DNA of 41,932 nt from Azonexaceae bacterium (GTDB lineage Bacteria > Pseudomonadota > Gammaproteobacteria > Burkholderiales > Rhodocyclaceae). Both the position numbers and the translations under genes were made by a program. Below, piece after piece: positions 32,027-41,915 of this stretch. The notes below the pieces were generated by a model that saw nothing but the letters and a program-made list of their open reading frames with translations, searched no databases and had not been told where the DNA came from. The stretch lies in assembly GCA_013335535.1 (NCBI GenBank), contig JAAXVL010000022.1, positions 1-41,932 of the forward strand, written 5' to 3'. The stretch's first letter is position 1, and each line of letters begins with the position of its first letter.

Positions 32027-32793
32027 AACTGATTCAGTCGCGCGACAACGGGTTTTTTAAGTCGCTAAAGCGGCTGGCCGAATCCGGGCGCGAGCGCCGG
32101 AAAACCGGGCAGACGCTGCTTGACGGCGTGCATCTGGTCGAGGCCTATGAGGCGGCATTTGGGCAGGTCGATACCCTGATCGCCGCTGAGTCGGCACTGG
32201 CCGGTGGTGAGGTTGCCAGGTTTGTCGAGGGCCGGGAAACGCTTGTTCTGGCCGACAGCCTGGTGCGTGACCTCGGTCTGGTCGACACGCCGAGCGGTCT
32301 GCTGGCCCTGATCAAGACGCCGGGCGCGAATGCCACGGTCAACCGGAAAAAAGACGCAATTTTGATAGATGGCGTACAGGATCCCGGCAACGTCGGCACC
32401 CTGCTGCGCACCGCGGCGGCGGCCGGCATCGGGCAGGCATTGCTGTCACCTGGCTGCGCCTCGGCCTGGTCGCCCAAGGTGTTGCGCGCCGGGCAAGGGG
32501 CGCACTTTGTGCTGGCCATTCACGAAGAGTTTGATCTGGCTGGCTTCATGGCGGGCTATGACGGCACGACGGCTGTTACCTGCCTGGATGGCGCCACCTC
32601 GCTTTATGCCGCCAAGCTTGATGGGCCGATTGCCTGGGTATTCGGGGCTGAAGGGCAGGGCGTGCGGGCCGAACTGATCGAAGCCGCCGGGCTGCGCATC
32701 AAGATTCCGATGCCGGGGGCTGTTGAGTCGCTCAACGTTGCTGCTGCTGCAGCTGTTTGCTTGTTTGAGATGGTGCGGCGCAGGCTGGGCTGA
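32023..32793 (+). CDS. TrmH/SpoU family RNA 2'-O-methyltransferase
   Basis: A 256-residue SPOUT-fold enzyme that most likely methylates a ribose in rRNA or tRNA. The N-terminal substrate-binding region (about 1-95) begins with the typical [16 protein letters not shown] style. The catalytic domain has motif 1 [20 protein letters not shown], motif 2 [11 protein letters not shown] and motif 3 [18 protein letters not shown], forming the SAM knot. The target base cannot be read from sequence. The start overlaps the rnhB stop (ATGA). Last gene of the rpsB cluster, followed by a hairpin. Confidence 0.92.
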   Translation: MKLIQSRDNGFFKSLKRLAESGRERRKTGQTLLDGVHLVEAYEAAFGQVDTLIAAESALAGGEVARFVEGRETLVLADSLVRDLGLVDTPSGLLALIKTPGANATVNRKKDAILIDGVQDPGNVGTLLRTAAAAGIGQALLSPGCASAWSPKVLRAGQGAHFVLAIHEEFDLAGFMAGYDGTTAVTCLDGATSLYAAKLDGPIAWVFGAEGQGVRAELIEAAGLRIKIPMPGAVESLNVAAAAAVCLFEMVRRRLG

Positions 32794-32809
32794 TTTTTTG
32801 GCTACTCCG

Positions 32810-32835
32810 AAATCTGGCCTGGTGAGCCAGATTTT
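32810..32835 (+). terminator. Terminator at the end of the rpsB cluster
   Basis: AAATCTGGC (32810-32818) and GCCAGATTT (32826-32834) form a perfect 9-bp stem with a 7-base loop, followed by a further T and CTT. The A-rich left and T-rich right ends suit termination from both sides: the plus-strand methyltransferase ends at 32793 and the minus-strand ppsR ends at 32902. The T-run is short, so efficiency is uncertain. Confidence 0.65.
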
Positions 32836-32901
32836 CTTGGCGAACAAGAAAGCGCCGCTTCCGCGCAGCGAAAAACACCCTCGATGGCGGCCTCCTGCCT
32901 G

Positions 32902-33729
<828 letters not shown>

Positions 33730-36492
33730 TTACCCGCTGTTGCGCAGACCGGAAGCGACGCCGTTGATCGACAGATGAATGCCACGGGCGACGCGCTCAT
33801 CGGTTTCGCCGGCGCGGTGGCGCTTGAGCAACTCGACTTGCAGGTGGTTGAGCGGGTCCATGTAGGGCGAGCGCAGTTGCAGCGAGCGCTTGAGCATCGG
33901 GTTGTCGGCCAGGAAATCGTCCTGTTCGAGGATGGCCAGCAGGTGCTTTCGGGTCAGCGTCCACTCGGCCTTGATCTCGCTGAAAATGCGCTCGCGCAGG
34001 CCGGCATCGACGACCAGCTCGGCATAACGCGAGGCGATGGCGAGGTCGGTCTTGGCCAGCACCATGTCCATGTTCGAGAGCAGGCTCTGGAAGAAGGGCC
34101 AGGATTTGACCATGCGGCGCAGCGTCGTCAAACCCTCTGGATTGGCCGCCAGGTAGCCGTCGACGGCGGAGCCGAAGCCGTACCAGCCCGGCAGCATCAG
34201 GCGGCATTGCGCCCAGCTGAAGACCCAGGGAATGGCGCGCAGGTCTTCGATACGTTCCGATGCCTTGCGTGAGGCCGGACGGCTGCCGATGTTGAGCAGG
34301 GCGATTTCGGAAACGACGGTCGATTGCCGGAAATAGGTCGTGAAGCCCGGTGTTTCGTAGACCAGGCCGCGATAGGCATTGAAGGCGCGCAGCGAGAGGT
34401 CGTCCATCACGGCGTGGAATTGCTCGGCCGGTTCGACCTTGTTTTCGTGGTCGGTCAGACTGGCTTCGAGCGTTGCGGCAAGCAGCACTTCGAGGTTGCG
34501 ACGGCCGGTGTCGGCGTTGCCGTATTTGGTCGAAATGACTTCGCCCTGTTCGGTCAGGCGGATCTGGCCGGAGACGGCGCCGGCGGGTTGGGCGAGGATG
34601 GCGTGATAGGTCGGGCCGCCGCCGCGACCGACCGAACCGCCGCGGCCGTGGAACAGGCGCAGGCGAACGCCGTGCTGCCGGAAGACATCGGCCAGCTCGA
34701 TTTCGGCCTTGTAGAGTTCCCAGCCGGAAGTCAGGAAGCCGCCGTCCTTGTTGCTGTCCGAATAACCGAGCATGACCTCGTGTTCGTCGCCACGGCCGGT
34801 GATGAGTTCGCGATAGGCCGGGATGGCGAAGACGCCGGCCATGGTCGCCGCGCTCTTCTGCAAGTCTTCGATGGTTTCGAAGAGCGGGATGATGTTAACG
34901 TCGAGTTTGGGCTTGGCGCCCGGCAGCAACAGGCCGGATTCCTTGAGGAGCAGGGCGAGTTCGAGCAGGTCGGAGACGCCGTCGGTTTTCGAGATGATGC
35001 AGTTGGGCAGCGCCGCGGCGCCATAGCGATGGCGCAACTCGCGGGCGGCGAAGAAGATGGCCAGTTCGCCCTGGGTTTCTTCGGAGTAGGTCAGGTAGGG
35101 CGAGTAGAGCGGGCGTGGTGTGCTGATTTCCACGGTCAACAGGGAAATTCGCTCATTTTCCGAAAGTGCTTCGTAGTCCGGGCAACGGCCGGCGCCGGCG
35201 AGTAGCTCGGCGACGCTGCGGGCATGGACTTCCGAGTTCTGGCGCAGGTCGATCGGGGCGAGGTGGAAGCCAAATATCTGCACGCCGCGCATCAGGCGGC
35301 GCAGGCGGCCACCGGCCAGCCTGGCGCTGCCGTTGAGCTTGAGCGAATTGGCCAGCACCTTGAGGTCGGCGCGCAGGGCATCCGGCGTCGCATACGACTC
35401 GGCCTGGCCGATTTCGTGGCGAACCGGTTCGACCTGGTCAAGGCTGCGCGATGTGGCGGCGAGGCGGGCATAGATCCCCGACAGGGCGCGACGATAGGGC
35501 TCGTCGGCGCGTTGCGGCGAGTGGTCGGTGGAGTGTTCGGCCAGCGCCAGCAGCTCGGGCGTGACCTTGACCAGCAAGTCGGAGAGCGGCAGTTCGCCGC
35601 CCAACTCGTGAATTTCTTCGAGATAGTGCTTGAGCGCGGCGGCCGATTGCAGGCGCAGGGCTTCGCGCAGGATGTCGGCGGTGACAAACGGGTTGCCGTC
35701 ACGGTCGCCGCCAATCCAGCTGCCGACGCGGAAGAAGGGCGGTAGCGCCCAATGCGTATCCGGGTAGCGTTTCTGCAGTTGTTGCGTCGCCTGGATGTAA
35801 AGGCGCGGCAGTTCGGTGAAGAAGGTTTCCTTGAAATAGGTGATGCCGTTCTTGACCTCGTCGAGTACCTTGAGGCGCACCGGGCGCAGCATGCGCGACT
35901 GCCACAGCGTGAGGATCGAATTGGCAATGGCCAGGTCGTTCTCGGCCTGTTCTTCCGGCGTCATCTGCAGGCGCTCGCGCTGGTCGAGCAGGCGGGCGAC
36001 ATCGCGGTGGTTGCGGATCAGGCTCTGGCGCTGGACTTCGGTTGGGTGGGCGGTAAGCACCGGGGCGACGACGGCGTGGGCAAAGAAATCGGCGATGGCT
36101 TCGGGCGAAACATTGGCGCTCGACAGGGAATCGAGGGCGAAAATCAGACTGCCTTCGCGCGGCGGCGAGCCAGCCAGGTCGTGGGCGCGACGGCGGCGGA
36201 TGTGGTGTTCGTCTTCGGCAATGTTGGCCAGTTGCAGGAAATAGCTGAAGGCGCGGACGACGGCCTGTGTCGTGTCGCGCGGCAGCGGGTCGAGCAGGGC
36301 GGCGAGTTCGTCGCGGGCAGCCGGGTCGCCGTCGCGGGCGAAGCGCACGGCAGTCTGGCGAACGCGTTCGACAATATCGAATACCGATTCACCTTCCTGC
36401 TCGCGCACGGTGTCGCCGAGAATGCGGCCGAGCAGGCGGATATCGTCGCGTAGGGGTTCGTCCTTGCTGGTGTCCAGTGAGGCTTGGTGCAT
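33730..36492 (-). CDS. ppc: Phosphoenolpyruvate carboxylase
   Basis: Carboxylates PEP with bicarbonate to oxaloacetate, refilling the TCA cycle. 920 residues, family length about 880-930. Catalytic His149 in VLTAHPTEVQRQ; GGDRDGNPFVTADI; LGYSDSNKDGGFLTSGWEL; and the catalytic loop FHGRGGSVGRGGGP. The chain ends GLRNSG, close to the usual RNTG that completes the allosteric and active region. AGGAAA lies upstream of ATG 36492. Upstream is a universal stress protein gene in the same direction. Confidence 0.97.
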   Translation of the reverse strand: MHQASLDTSKDEPLRDDIRLLGRILGDTVREQEGESVFDIVERVRQTAVRFARDGDPAARDELAALLDPLPRDTTQAVVRAFSYFLQLANIAEDEHHIRRRRAHDLAGSPPREGSLIFALDSLSSANVSPEAIADFFAHAVVAPVLTAHPTEVQRQSLIRNHRDVARLLDQRERLQMTPEEQAENDLAIANSILTLWQSRMLRPVRLKVLDEVKNGITYFKETFFTELPRLYIQATQQLQKRYPDTHWALPPFFRVGSWIGGDRDGNPFVTADILREALRLQSAAALKHYLEEIHELGGELPLSDLLVKVTPELLALAEHSTDHSPQRADEPYRRALSGIYARLAATSRSLDQVEPVRHEIGQAESYATPDALRADLKVLANSLKLNGSARLAGGRLRRLMRGVQIFGFHLAPIDLRQNSEVHARSVAELLAGAGRCPDYEALSENERISLLTVEISTPRPLYSPYLTYSEETQGELAIFFAARELRHRYGAAALPNCIISKTDGVSDLLELALLLKESGLLLPGAKPKLDVNIIPLFETIEDLQKSAATMAGVFAIPAYRELITGRGDEHEVMLGYSDSNKDGGFLTSGWELYKAEIELADVFRQHGVRLRLFHGRGGSVGRGGGPTYHAILAQPAGAVSGQIRLTEQGEVISTKYGNADTGRRNLEVLLAATLEASLTDHENKVEPAEQFHAVMDDLSLRAFNAYRGLVYETPGFTTYFRQSTVVSEIALLNIGSRPASRKASERIEDLRAIPWVFSWAQCRLMLPGWYGFGSAVDGYLAANPEGLTTLRRMVKSWPFFQSLLSNMDMVLAKTDLAIASRYAELVVDAGLRERIFSEIKAEWTLTRKHLLAILEQDDFLADNPMLKRSLQLRSPYMDPLNHLQVELLKRHRAGETDERVARGIHLSINGVASGLRNSG

Positions 36493-36539
36493 GTGCTGTT
36501 TCCTGTTTGGTTTTATCGGTATTGTTTATTTTTCTCGAT

Positions 36540-36568
36540 ATTCTGACCTTTGCGCGCGCTGCCGGCAA
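36540..36568 (-). promoter_or_regulatory. Possible ppc promoter
   Basis: On the minus strand TTGCCG (36563-36568) and CAGAAT (36540-36545) are separated by 17 bp, each matching four of six sigma-70 consensus bases. It would give a leader of roughly 40 bases before the ppc ATG. The match is modest and unproven. Confidence 0.3.
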
Positions 36569-36601
36569 TCAGAATTGGTGTCTTGGCAGCGATTGTTCCG
36601 C

Positions 36602-37048
36602 TCAGTGTTTCCTGACGAGCAGTACCGAGGCGGTGGACATTTTGGCGAGTTGTTCGGCAACCGAGCCGAGCAGCAAGGTGGCCAGGCCGCGCTGGCTATG
36701 GCGACCGATGACGATCAGATCGACATTGAGCTCCTTGGCTTTCTCGGCCAGGATTTCGGAGACACGACGTTTTTGCGCTTCGAGCAGGAGCGTTTCCGCA
36801 TCCAGTCCGCTGGCATCCTTCAAGGCGTTGTCGAGCAGTGTTTGACCGGCTCGACGAAGATTGGTGACAGCCGAATCTGCATCGCCCATATCGAGCATCG
36901 CGTGGCCGTGCATCTTGAGGAGCACTTCATCGACCACGTGGGCAACGTAAAGTTTGGCCTGGCTGGTCTTGGCAATGTGCGTTGCTTCCTTCAAGGCGCA
37001 ACGGGACGTTTCGCTGTCGTCGATGGCAACCAGGATGTTTTTGTACAT
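36602..37048 (-). CDS. Single-domain universal stress protein UspA
   Basis: A 148-residue UspA-fold protein. It begins ILVAIDDSETSRCALKEA and ends with the ATP-binding pattern GRHSQRGLATLLLGSVAEQL and VLLVRKH, so nucleotide binding is likely. It is not closely similar to the tandem Usp at 2254-3132. Minus-strand TTAGGAG lies just upstream of ATG 37048. Placed between the lactate permease and ppc, 125 bases after the permease stop, with strong inverted repeats in the gap; probably its own transcript or a read-through product. The specific role is unknown. Confidence 0.9.
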   Translation of the reverse strand: MYKNILVAIDDSETSRCALKEATHIAKTSQAKLYVAHVVDEVLLKMHGHAMLDMGDADSAVTNLRRAGQTLLDNALKDASGLDAETLLLEAQKRRVSEILAEKAKELNVDLIVIGRHSQRGLATLLLGSVAEQLAKMSTASVLLVRKH

Positions 37049-37093
37049 GGTGTGCTCCTAAGTATGAAATTTGACGAGAGAAAGGTACCAAGT

Positions 37094-37132
37094 CGGCACC
37101 TTTGGCGCAGTTAGGGAAATCCTCAGGTGCCG
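37094..37132. repeat. Inverted repeat upstream of the UspA gene
   Basis: CGGCACCT (37094-37101) and AGGTGCCG (37125-37132) are perfect reverse complements around a 23-base spacer. It lies 46 bases before the usp start and next to the larger hairpin at 37136-37163. It could be an operator or part of an RNA structure; no factor can be named. Confidence 0.4.
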
Positions 37133-37135
37133 GAC

Positions 37136-37163
37136 CGGTTCGAGGCAAGCCTGCCTCGAACCG
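37136..37163 (-). terminator. 12-bp hairpin after lldP
   Basis: CGGTTCGAGGCA (37136-37147) and TGCCTCGAACCG (37152-37163) are perfect reverse complements with a 4-base loop, placed 10 bases after the lldP stop. It is a very stable hairpin, but without a T-run on the minus strand, so it may be a transcript-end protector or a rho-assisted terminator. Confidence 0.6.
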
Positions 37164-37173
37164 ATAACGGAGC

Positions 37174-38994
37174 TTAGTGGAAATGTACCTCGTCGTGACC
37201 TTCGACAGGTGCTTCAAGATCAGCGCCGATGCGACGTGCCAGGAGCGTGACACAGGTGATGATGCCAACAAAGATGGCCAGCCACATCAGGCCATCCGGG
37301 TTGATGACGGCCTTGGCACCGGCAGCGACGGCCGCTGCTGCGGCGACGACCGGCTTGGCGTAGCTCGGCACGATGCCCGGGAAGACGTAGGCCCACAGCA
37401 GGTGCAGCACGCCGACGATACAAGCCATGCCGATCGAGTGCTTGAAGGTGAAGCGGAAGATTTCCGATTCACGGCCGACCATGCCGGTCGAGCCGGTAGC
37501 CACCGAGATGGATTGCGGCGAGATCATCTTGCCGCACACGCCGCCACAGGTATTGGCGGACATGGCGATGACCGGGTCGATGCCGAGTTTCTCGGCCGTG
37601 ACGGCCTGCAGCTTGCCGAACAGCGCGTTGGTCGAGGTGTCGGAACCGGTCATGAACACGCCCAGCCAGCCGAGGATTGCTGCGAAGAACGGGAAGGCGA
37701 CGCCGGTGGTGGCGACGGCATAACCCAGCGTGATCGCCATGCCGGAGAAGTTCATGATGTAGGCGAAGCCGAGGATGGTAGCGATGGTGACGATGGGCCA
37801 CTTGAGCGTCTTCAGCGTGTCGCGGGCGACTGCACCGGCGGTCTTGAGCGAAGCGCCCATGACGACGATGGAGAAGAACCAGGCGAACAGGATCGCGGTA
37901 CCGGCCGCAGACAGTACGTTGAACTTGTAGGCAGCCGGCTTGGCCTTGCCAACCTGGTCGATGACCATCTTGTCGAGGCCGGCGATCGGGAAGGTGAAGT
38001 CGAAGACGGTCTTGGTGATCTGGTCGAGGGCTTGATTGACCGGCTTGATACCCCAGGCGCAAACGAACAGCGACAGGATGATGAACGGAGCCCAGGCACG
38101 GAACACCTGGCCGCCGGTATAGCGCAGCTTTTCCTTGCCTTCGCGCTTCGGTTCGTGGTCAAAGTGCCAGCTTTCCTTCGGATGCCAGACCTTCAGGAAG
38201 GCGACCGTGCAGATGATGGAGGCGATGGAGGCGATCAAGTCGGGCAGTAGCGGCGCGGTGAGCGGCGAGTTGGCCGAGAAGTACTGGGCGATGGCGAAGG
38301 AGCCGCCGCTGACCAGGCAGGCCGGCCAGACTTCCAGACCCTTTTTCCAGCCGGCCATGAGCACGACGAGGTAGAGCGGGACGAAAACGGAGAGGATGGG
38401 CAGGGTACGGCCGACCATCTGGCTCAGCGCCAGATCGGGGATGCCGGAGACCTGACCGCCGACCACGATGGGGATGCCGATGGCGCCCCAGGCGACCGGT
38501 GCGGTATTGGCCAGCAGGCAGAGCGAAGCAGCGTACAGCGGGTTGAAGCCGAGGCCGGCCAGCATGGCGGAAGTGATGGCTACCGGTGTGCCGAAGCCAG
38601 CCGCGCCTTCGATGAAGGCACCGAAGGAGAAGGCGATGAGCAGGGCCTGCAGGCGGCGGTCATCGGAGATCGAGGCCAGCGAGTTCTTGATGACCTCGAA
38701 CTGGCCGGTCTTGACCGACATGTTGTAGATGAACAGCGCGGTGATTACGATCCAGCACACCGGGAACAGGCCGAAGGCGCCGCCGTACAGCGTGGCCAGG
38801 CCGGCCAGTTCCATCGGCATGCCATAGACGAAAACGGCGATCAGGATGGCCAGGCTGGTGCCACCGAGAGCCGCAAAATGGCCCTTCATGTGCTTGATGG
38901 CGAGTGCCCAGAACAGGAAAAGAATTGGAATTGCCGCGACCAGCGCGGACAGGGCGATGTTGTCGAGCGGGTCGACATTCATTTGCCAAGTCAT
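37174..38994 (-). CDS. lldP: L-lactate permease
   Basis: An inner-membrane proton symporter for lactate (also glycolate in known members) of the LctP family. 606 residues, somewhat longer than E. coli LldP (about 550). There are about 12-14 hydrophobic segments. Family blocks: GFGAFIEGAAGFGTPVAI-like FGAFIEGAAGFGTPVAIT near 125-142, CLLANTAPVAWGAIGIP, MTGSDTSTNALFG and NTCGGVCGKMISPQSI. The chain ends in a His-rich tail (EGHDEVHFH). GAGGG lies upstream of ATG 38994. It follows the D-lactate dehydrogenase gene by 137 bases, supporting lactate as substrate; the enantiomer preference is not visible. Confidence 0.95.
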   Translation of the reverse strand: MTWQMNVDPLDNIALSALVAAIPILFLFWALAIKHMKGHFAALGGTSLAILIAVFVYGMPMELAGLATLYGGAFGLFPVCWIVITALFIYNMSVKTGQFEVIKNSLASISDDRRLQALLIAFSFGAFIEGAAGFGTPVAITSAMLAGLGFNPLYAASLCLLANTAPVAWGAIGIPIVVGGQVSGIPDLALSQMVGRTLPILSVFVPLYLVVLMAGWKKGLEVWPACLVSGGSFAIAQYFSANSPLTAPLLPDLIASIASIICTVAFLKVWHPKESWHFDHEPKREGKEKLRYTGGQVFRAWAPFIILSLFVCAWGIKPVNQALDQITKTVFDFTFPIAGLDKMVIDQVGKAKPAAYKFNVLSAAGTAILFAWFFSIVVMGASLKTAGAVARDTLKTLKWPIVTIATILGFAYIMNFSGMAITLGYAVATTGVAFPFFAAILGWLGVFMTGSDTSTNALFGKLQAVTAEKLGIDPVIAMSANTCGGVCGKMISPQSISVATGSTGMVGRESEIFRFTFKHSIGMACIVGVLHLLWAYVFPGIVPSYAKPVVAAAAAVAAGAKAVINPDGLMWLAIFVGIITCVTLLARRIGADLEAPVEGHDEVHFH

Positions 38995-39083
38995 AGAATT
39001 ACCCTCATAACAAAAATGGTCAGGTAGCCGTCAGCCAGATTTGACGATCTTTGGCGACTACCGAAGTCAGTTGTCTCTTTTGG

Positions 39084-39117
39084 CCGGTCGTGAGCTGGAA
39101 CCTCGCGACCGGTTTTT
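39084..39117 (+). terminator. Plus-oriented terminator-like hairpin between dld and lldP
   Basis: CCGGTCG (39084-39090) and CGACCGG (39106-39112) pair, extended by a T-G pair and GAG/CTC to an 11-bp stem with a 7-base loop, followed by TTTTT on the plus strand. Both flanking genes run on the minus strand, where the T-run is read as an A-run before the stem. It is therefore a proper intrinsic terminator only for plus-strand (antisense) transcription; for the dld-lldP message it is a stable intergenic hairpin. Confidence 0.55.
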
Positions 39118-39131
39118 ATATGTCCCCCTCC

Positions 39132-41915
39132 TTAACAGGCCATGGCGTCCTCCTTACGCGAGCACGCTTCGAGCAGGTAGGCCACCGAACGATAGGTGAG
39201 GCCGGTTTCAGCCGTCAGGCCGATTTCGCAGGTGCGGTTGGTGGAAACGCCGCAGGCACAGCCGGCAGGTGCTTTTTCGTGAAGCTCGGCGTGGATATGG
39301 CGCAGGGCGTGCTGGTTCAGCTCCGGCACGGCAAAACCGCGGTCGCCGCCGAAGCCGCAGCAGGTGACGGCCGACGGTTCGATGACTTCCTTGACGCAGG
39401 CCTTGAGCAGGGCGCGCAGCTTGCCGTCGGCGCCGGTGCGCTTGACACTGCAATTGACGTGCAGGGCGATCGGGCCGGGCTGCTGAGTGATCATCAGGCG
39501 CGGCAGCAGGGCGTCGTGGGCGAATTCGTGGAAGTCGTAGAGCTTGAAGCGGCCGGCGAGGTGCTTCTGCATGCGCGTCGAGCAGGCGCTGGCATCCATG
39601 ATGACCGGGATGCGGCCGTTGTCGGAGGCCTTGAGCAGCGCGGCTTCGAGTGTGTTCGACATGTCCTCGGCTGCTTCGAGCAGGCCCTTGCTGGCCAGCA
39701 TCTGGCCGCAGCACAGGTTTTCGAAGCCTTCCGGCAGAATGGGGGCGTAGCCGGCGCGGATCAGGAGTTCCTGAATGACGTCGCCAAGCTGTTTGTCGGC
39801 GCTATCGGCTGGCCCGAAGATGCGGCCGCCGCAGGTCGGGAAATAGACCACCGGATCGCCCTTGGCCGAACGCTGGACGGGCGGTTTGGCGGCCGGCGGC
39901 ATGTTCTTGCGCCAGGCGCCGCCCGTGACGCGGTTGACGAAGTTGTCGCCGAGGACGCCGGCGACGGCATGGCCGGTCTTCAGGCCAATACGCGCGACCT
40001 GACTGAAGGTTTTGAAATTTTGGCCAATTTTCCGGTTGACCGTGGCAGCCGTGTCGGAAATCCGCTGGCCGCGCAGGCGGCGGGTCAGGTCGCCGGTGTC
40101 GATGCCGACCGGGCAGGCCGTCGAGCACATGCCGCAACCGGCACAGGTGTCGAGGCCCATGTAGGCGTAGGCTTCGCCAACTTCACCGGCAGGTTCGCCG
40201 GCAGCGGCGCGACGGGCCAGTTCGCGCACGCTGGTAATGCGCTGGCGGGGCGAGAGCGTCAGGCGGTGGGATGGACACAGCGGTTCGCAGAAGCCGCATT
40301 CGATACAGCGGTCGACGATGTCTTCGGCGGCCGGCATCGGCTTCAGGTTCTCGAGGTGAGCGTGCGGGTTGTCGTTGATGATGACGCCCGGGTTGAGCCG
40401 GCCTTCCGGGTCGAACAGGGTCTTGATGCGGCGCATCATGTCGGTCGCTTCCTTGCCCCATTCCATTTCGACGAAGGGGGCCATGTTGCGGCCGGTGCCG
40501 TGCTCGGCCTTGAGTGAGCCGTCATACTTGTTGACGACCAGCTTGCACAGGTCGTCCATGAAACGGGCGTAGCGGTCGATTTCAGCCTTGTCGCCAAAGT
40601 CCTGGGTGATGACGAAGTGCAGGTTGCCTTCCAGCGCATGGCCGAAAATGATGCCTTCGTGATAGCCGTGGTGGCGCAGCAATGCCTGCAGGTCGAGCGT
40701 GGCGTCGGCCAGCGACTCGATGGGGAAGGCGACGTCCTCGATCAGCACGGTGGTGCCCGTGCGGCGCATGGCGCCAACGGCCGGGAAAGTGCCCTTGCGC
40801 ACCTTCCAGTACATGTCGCAGGTGGCTGGATCGGTCGAGAACTGGACCGGCTCGACCGTGGCGATGCCGTTCATCGCCGCGAGCACGGCGGCGATCTTTT
40901 CATCCAGACCGGCCGGGTTCGGCGAGCGCACTTCGATGAGCAGGGCGGCAGCGTCTTCACCGAGCTCGCGCATGATGGTCGGCAGGCCGGGCTTGTTTTC
41001 GACGGAATGGATGGCCGGGCGGTCGAGCAGTTCGACGGCGGCGACCGGTTGCGGCTTGAGGCGGATCACCGCCTCGCAGGCCGAGCGGATATCCGGGAAG
41101 AAGACCAGCGCCGAGGCCTTGCAGGGGTCTTCGACGACGGTCTGGTAGGTGATGCGCGTCATGAAACCGAGCGTGCCTTCGGAGCCGATCATCAGATGGG
41201 CGAGGATGTCGATCGGGTCTTCGAAATCGACCAGCGCATTGAGGCTGTAGCCGGTCGTGTTCTTGATCTTGAACTTGTGGCGGATGCGGTTGGCCAGGGT
41301 GGGATTGCCGCGTGTTTCCTTGCCGATACGGTCGAGTTCACCGAGCAGCGCCGCATGCGATTGCTTGAAGGCGGCGACGCTGGACGGGTTTTCGGTATCG
41401 AGCAGCGTGCCGTCGGCGAGCATGACGCGCAGGCCGGCCAGCGTCTTGTAGCTGTTCTGCGCCGTGCCGCAGCACATGCCGGAGGCGTTGTTGGCGGCGA
41501 TGCCACCGATCTTGGCAGCGCCGATCGAGGCCGGGTCGGGGCCGATTTTCTTGCCGAGCGGGGCGAGCCGGCGATTGACTTCGCCGCCGACCATGCCGGG
41601 GCCGACCCGGACCTGGCTGGCATCGTCGGCCAGTTCGAAGGTGGCGAAACCTTCGCCGATCAGCGCCAGAACGCCATCCGACAGGGCTTGCCCGGAGAGG
41701 CTGGTGCCGGCGGCACGGAAGGTGACCGGCGTGTCGTGCTGGCGGGCGGCGGCGAGGACGGCACGTGCTTCATCTTCGCTTTCGATGACGGCAACGACCT
41801 GCGGAATCAGACGGTAGAAGCTGGCGTCGGTACCGTAGGCGAGACGGCGCAGATCGTCGGTCACCACCTGGCGGTCGGGCAGGGCGGCTTTGAGGGTTTG
41901 GATCAGTGCGTTCAT
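39132..41915 (-). CDS. dld: FAD/Fe-S D-lactate dehydrogenase (Dld-II type)
   Basis: A respiratory flavo-iron-sulfur enzyme that oxidises D-lactate (or a related 2-hydroxyacid) to pyruvate. 927 residues. FAD-binding PCMH domain at about 35-265 (TFRAAGTSLSGQA, IGGIAANNASGMCCG); FAD-oxidase C-terminal domain at about 270-520 (FGHALEGNLHF, KAEHGTGRNMAPFVE); two ferredoxin motifs beginning at C537 (CIECGFCEPLCP) and C591 (CAGCGMCSTACP); and a C-terminal Cys-rich CCG domain with CCGFGGDRGF. Size and order match the Shewanella Dld-II protein, also encoded beside a lactate permease. Glycolate or D-2-hydroxyglutarate dehydrogenase are alternatives. The start at 41915 lies 17 bases from the window edge, so its promoter is mostly outside. 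Confidence 0.88.
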   Translation of the reverse strand: MNALIQTLKAALPDRQVVTDDLRRLAYGTDASFYRLIPQVVAVIESEDEARAVLAAARQHDTPVTFRAAGTSLSGQALSDGVLALIGEGFATFELADDASQVRVGPGMVGGEVNRRLAPLGKKIGPDPASIGAAKIGGIAANNASGMCCGTAQNSYKTLAGLRVMLADGTLLDTENPSSVAAFKQSHAALLGELDRIGKETRGNPTLANRIRHKFKIKNTTGYSLNALVDFEDPIDILAHLMIGSEGTLGFMTRITYQTVVEDPCKASALVFFPDIRSACEAVIRLKPQPVAAVELLDRPAIHSVENKPGLPTIMRELGEDAAALLIEVRSPNPAGLDEKIAAVLAAMNGIATVEPVQFSTDPATCDMYWKVRKGTFPAVGAMRRTGTTVLIEDVAFPIESLADATLDLQALLRHHGYHEGIIFGHALEGNLHFVITQDFGDKAEIDRYARFMDDLCKLVVNKYDGSLKAEHGTGRNMAPFVEMEWGKEATDMMRRIKTLFDPEGRLNPGVIINDNPHAHLENLKPMPAAEDIVDRCIECGFCEPLCPSHRLTLSPRQRITSVRELARRAAAGEPAGEVGEAYAYMGLDTCAGCGMCSTACPVGIDTGDLTRRLRGQRISDTAATVNRKIGQNFKTFSQVARIGLKTGHAVAGVLGDNFVNRVTGGAWRKNMPPAAKPPVQRSAKGDPVVYFPTCGGRIFGPADSADKQLGDVIQELLIRAGYAPILPEGFENLCCGQMLASKGLLEAAEDMSNTLEAALLKASDNGRIPVIMDASACSTRMQKHLAGRFKLYDFHEFAHDALLPRLMITQQPGPIALHVNCSVKRTGADGKLRALLKACVKEVIEPSAVTCCGFGGDRGFAVPELNQHALRHIHAELHEKAPAGCACGVSTNRTCEIGLTAETGLTYRSVAYLLEACSRKEDAMAC

